Source: a bacterium
GTDB taxonomy: Bacteria; Planctomycetota; Planctomycetia; Pirellulales; Pirellulaceae
Assembly (NCBI GenBank): GCA_030432015.1
Contig: JAUIHJ010000046.1
Location: forward strand, 1-18,636
Length of the DNA stretch: 18,636 nucleotides
Direction: 5' to 3'
Of the stretch, positions 16,624 through 18,636 are shown one piece after another. The translations under genes and the position numbers were made by a program. The notes beneath the pieces were generated by a model, which was not told where the DNA came from, did no database searches, and saw only the letters and a list, made by a program, of their open reading frames with translations. Positions within the stretch are counted from its first letter, which is position 1; every line of letters starts with the position of its first letter.

Positions 16624-17877
16624 ATGGCCACGACGTTTGACCGCCGAACCTTTCTCAGTGCGGGCGCATCCGGCGCGACCGCCATGCTGCTGGGGAATCT
16701 GGCCCAAGGCGCTGAATTTCCGCCGACCCGCGTCATCACTCGGGGGCCAAAGCACCATTGGTTTGGCTACTACGACAAGCTGCAATTCGATCCATCCGGC
16801 CGCTATGTGCTGGGGATGGAAGTCGACTTCGAACACCGGTCACCGACGGCGGACGACCTGATCAAGGTCGGCATGGTCGACCTCAAGGACAACGACCGCT
16901 GGATCGAATTAGGAACCAGTCGTGCCTGGTGTTGGCAGCAAGGGTGCATGCTGCAATGGCTTCCCGGTTCAGCAACGGAAATCCTCTGGAACGACCGGGT
17001 CGGCGATCGGTTTGTCTGCCACATCCTCGATATTCAAACACGGAAAAAACGGACGATTCCACATCCCATCTATTCCGTAAGTCCCGATGGGCGGTCGGCC
17101 GTGACGCCGGACTTTCGCCGCATCAATGACGTGCGCCCCGGATACGGTTACGCGGGACTCCCTGACCCCTTTGCGGACGACCTTGCACCGACGGAGTCCG
17201 GAATCTTTCATGTCGATCTGCAATCGGGTGCGTCGCAACTCATCATTTCACTGGCCGACATTGCCCGCCTTGGCGTGATTCCTAACGAGACGTTCGGCAT
17301 CAAGCATTACTTTAATCATCTGCTCTTCAGCCCCGACGGTGGGCGTTTCATCGCGTTGCATCGCTGGCGTTATCCAAACGGCAGCCGCTTGACGCGGATG
17401 ATCACGGCCAAGCCAGACGGCAGCGACATTCGGCTCGTCTGCCCCAATGGATACACCTCACATTTCATATGGCGCGACGCGCATCACATTCTGGCTCAGT
17501 CCAAGAACCTGCTGGGCAACCCGAATTGGGGTGACTTTCTGTTTGAAGACGCCGAGGGTGGCCAGGTCGAAGAGGTTGGGCATGGGGTCCTCGATCCGAG
17601 TGGCCACTTGAGCTACTTGCCAGGCAACGACTGGATCTTAAATGACACCTATCCCAAAGGGGCTGACCGAGTTCAGACCCCGCACCTGTATCATGTCCCA
17701 ACCGGCCGACGCGTTGATCTCGGGCATTTTCATCTTCCCAAGGTCTACACCGGCGAATGGCGTGTGGATACCCATCCTCGCTCGAGTCCCGATGGCCGCC
17801 TGGTCTGCATCGACGCGCCGCACGGAAACCAGGGCAGGCAATTGCACTTGATTGAAATCGGCGGCCTGCTGGATTGA
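16624..17877 (+). CDS. Tat-exported beta-propeller protein of unknown function
   Basis: This 417-residue protein starts with a twin-arginine signal, DRRTFLSAGA (6-15), then a hydrophobic stretch and probable cleavage near AQGA (27-30), so it is exported folded. The remainder shows TolB/WD-like propeller repeats: FDPSGRYVLG (55-64), SVSPDGRSAV (151-160), FSPDGGRFIAL (235-245) and SSPDGRLVCI (387-396). Conserved-looking polar residues include HHWFGYYDK (44-52), HYFNH (228-232) and WRVDTHP (379-385). The overall plan recalls oligogalacturonate-lyase-like propellers, but the link is weak and no catalytic claim is made. A good ribosome site supports the start. The gene is 67 bp after the hypothetical nuclease-like gene and 75 bp before the partial cytochrome gene. 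Confidence 0.8.
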   Translation: MATTFDRRTFLSAGASGATAMLLGNLAQGAEFPPTRVITRGPKHHWFGYYDKLQFDPSGRYVLGMEVDFEHRSPTADDLIKVGMVDLKDNDRWIELGTSRAWCWQQGCMLQWLPGSATEILWNDRVGDRFVCHILDIQTRKKRTIPHPIYSVSPDGRSAVTPDFRRINDVRPGYGYAGLPDPFADDLAPTESGIFHVDLQSGASQLIISLADIARLGVIPNETFGIKHYFNHLLFSPDGGRFIALHRWRYPNGSRLTRMITAKPDGSDIRLVCPNGYTSHFIWRDAHHILAQSKNLLGNPNWGDFLFEDAEGGQVEEVGHGVLDPSGHLSYLPGNDWILNDTYPKGADRVQTPHLYHVPTGRRVDLGHFHLPKVYTGEWRVDTHPRSSPDGRLVCIDAPHGNQGRQLHLIEIGGLLD

Positions 17878-17905
17878 TCGCCGTGCTGATCCCGCGACTT
17901 CCTGT

Positions 17906-17911
17906 TAGAAT
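17906..17911 (+). promoter_or_regulatory. Possible -10 box (TAGAAT) before the last gene
   Basis: TAGAAT lies 41 bases before ATG 17953. A -35 partner GTGCTG at 17 bases is poor. The same hexamer occurs at 3208-3213 (plus) and 9360-9355 (minus). This is weak evidence for a promoter. Confidence 0.2.
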
Positions 17912-17952
17912 GCAAGGGCTTTCCCTGTTCCAGGCCATGGGCTGATTCGCTG

Positions 17953-18636
17953 ATGCGCGACACACATGATACGAACGCAGCGACGACAGCAAACTCTCTT
18001 TGGGACCGATTGCCGGCCCATGCAGTCAGGCAACCAGCGGCCGACCGGCGCCAGCATGGCGGACCTCGGTGGACGATCTGCTTTTCGCTGGTTTCGCTGG
18101 TCGTTCTCTTCATGACGGATCTACACGCGGCCGCATCCGATCGATTTACCGACATCATCGCGCCCGTCATCCGGCAACACTGCGCGAAGTGTCACGACGC
18201 GACGGATGAAGCTGAAAGCGACGTCAACTTGCTGGCGCTCGGTCGCGATAATCTGGCGGAGAATGTCGAGTTGATTGGCAGGCTCATCGAGGTTCTGGAT
18301 CTCGAAGAAATGCCGCCGGTCGACGAGCCGCAACTGGATCCCCAACTCCGCCACACGCTCGTCAAGGAACTTACGGCAATCTTGAATGCATACGTTGCCA
18401 AGCAGCGAACTTTTCCGCACGCGCCGATCCGGCGGATGAACCGTTTTCAATACAACAATGCCGTCATGGATCTCTTCGATCTGCAGTGCATCGTCTTTAC
18501 GTTGCCCGAGCGGATGATGCGCGAACATAAGGGTTACTTTCAACCTGAGACCGGCAAGATGGCGGACGTGGTCACCGTCGGCAGCCGGCCGCTCGGCAAG
18601 TCTCAGATGATCGAACGTCGCCTCGCCGGCGTCGCT
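17953..18636 (+). CDS. Planctomycete cytochrome-c / DUF1587-type protein (5' part only)
   Basis: The frame is open from ATG 17953 to the window end, giving 228 residues. Residues 1-40 are polar. Residues 41-62 are a hydrophobic export or anchor segment after a long N-region, so the true start may be later, although the only clean in-frame ATG nearby is at M54. The mature part opens with F65 and the haem site C77-AK-C80-H81, with M120 in EEMPP as likely sixth ligand. RMNRFQYNNAVMDLF (161-175) is the DUF1587 signature. In planctomycetes this opens very long proteins that continue with further DUF domains, often encoded next to a DUF1552-type gene, and both would lie beyond the window. Function is unknown in the family; a redox role outside the cytoplasm is presumed. 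No Shine-Dalgarno is seen. Confidence 0.85.
   Translation, partial: MRDTHDTNAATTANSLWDRLPAHAVRQPAADRRQHGGPRWTICFSLVSLVVLFMTDLHAAASDRFTDIIAPVIRQHCAKCHDATDEAESDVNLLALGRDNLAENVELIGRLIEVLDLEEMPPVDEPQLDPQLRHTLVKELTAILNAYVAKQRTFPHAPIRRMNRFQYNNAVMDLFDLQCIVFTLPERMMREHKGYFQPETGKMADVVTVGSRPLGKSQMIERRLAGVA

Noticed and set aside
1..18636. CRISPR array, tRNA, rRNA, transposase or phage genes.
   Set aside because: No repeat-spacer series, cloverleaf, rRNA signature or mobile-element protein was recognised by reading both strands.

Overview
The window looks like chromosome from a planctomycete, probably Pirellulales-like. This is inferred from moderately high-GC coding sequence, a truncated gene of the CxxCH plus DUF1587 type that is typical of planctomycetes, a secreted multihaem cytochrome with a PA14-like insert beside a sorbosone-dehydrogenase-like propeller, and a Tat-exported propeller protein. 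Coding is dense. I see no tRNA, rRNA, CRISPR array, transposase or phage gene.

Region 1 (1-3195, minus strand) is a molybdenum-cofactor operon of two different MoeA paralogues. The upstream gene (3195-1939) is a stand-alone MoeA. The downstream gene (1883 to beyond base 1) is a MoeA fused to a periplasmic-binding-protein-like domain. Region 2 (3408-6527, plus strand) is glnE, the bifunctional adenylyltransferase/adenylyl-removing enzyme of glutamine synthetase. It diverges from the moeA operon, and the gap carries a promoter-like element facing each way.

Region 3 (6647-9109, minus strand) holds a YugP-type membrane zinc protease, a LarA/DUF2088-family protein and, 28 bp after it, an 87-residue zinc-ribbon protein. 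Region 4 (9544-11199, plus strand) is a secreted serine beta-lactamase/transpeptidase-fold protein with a CARDB-like C-terminal domain. It has a strong Shine-Dalgarno and ends in a 16-bp hairpin.

Region 5 (11522-18636, plus strand) is the most distinctive. It runs: a 921-residue exported protein with five CxxCH haem sites and a PA14-like insert; 9 bp later an exported sorbosone/PQQ-sugar-dehydrogenase-like propeller; a 223-residue protein that may have a nuclease-like N-terminal domain and a winged-helix C-terminus; a Tat-exported propeller protein; and the 5' part of a cytochrome/DUF1587 gene that leaves the window. The first two probably work together: the propeller would oxidise a substrate outside the cytoplasm and pass electrons to the multihaem partner. 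The substrate cannot be read from the sequence. The link to the next three genes rests only on shared orientation and short gaps.
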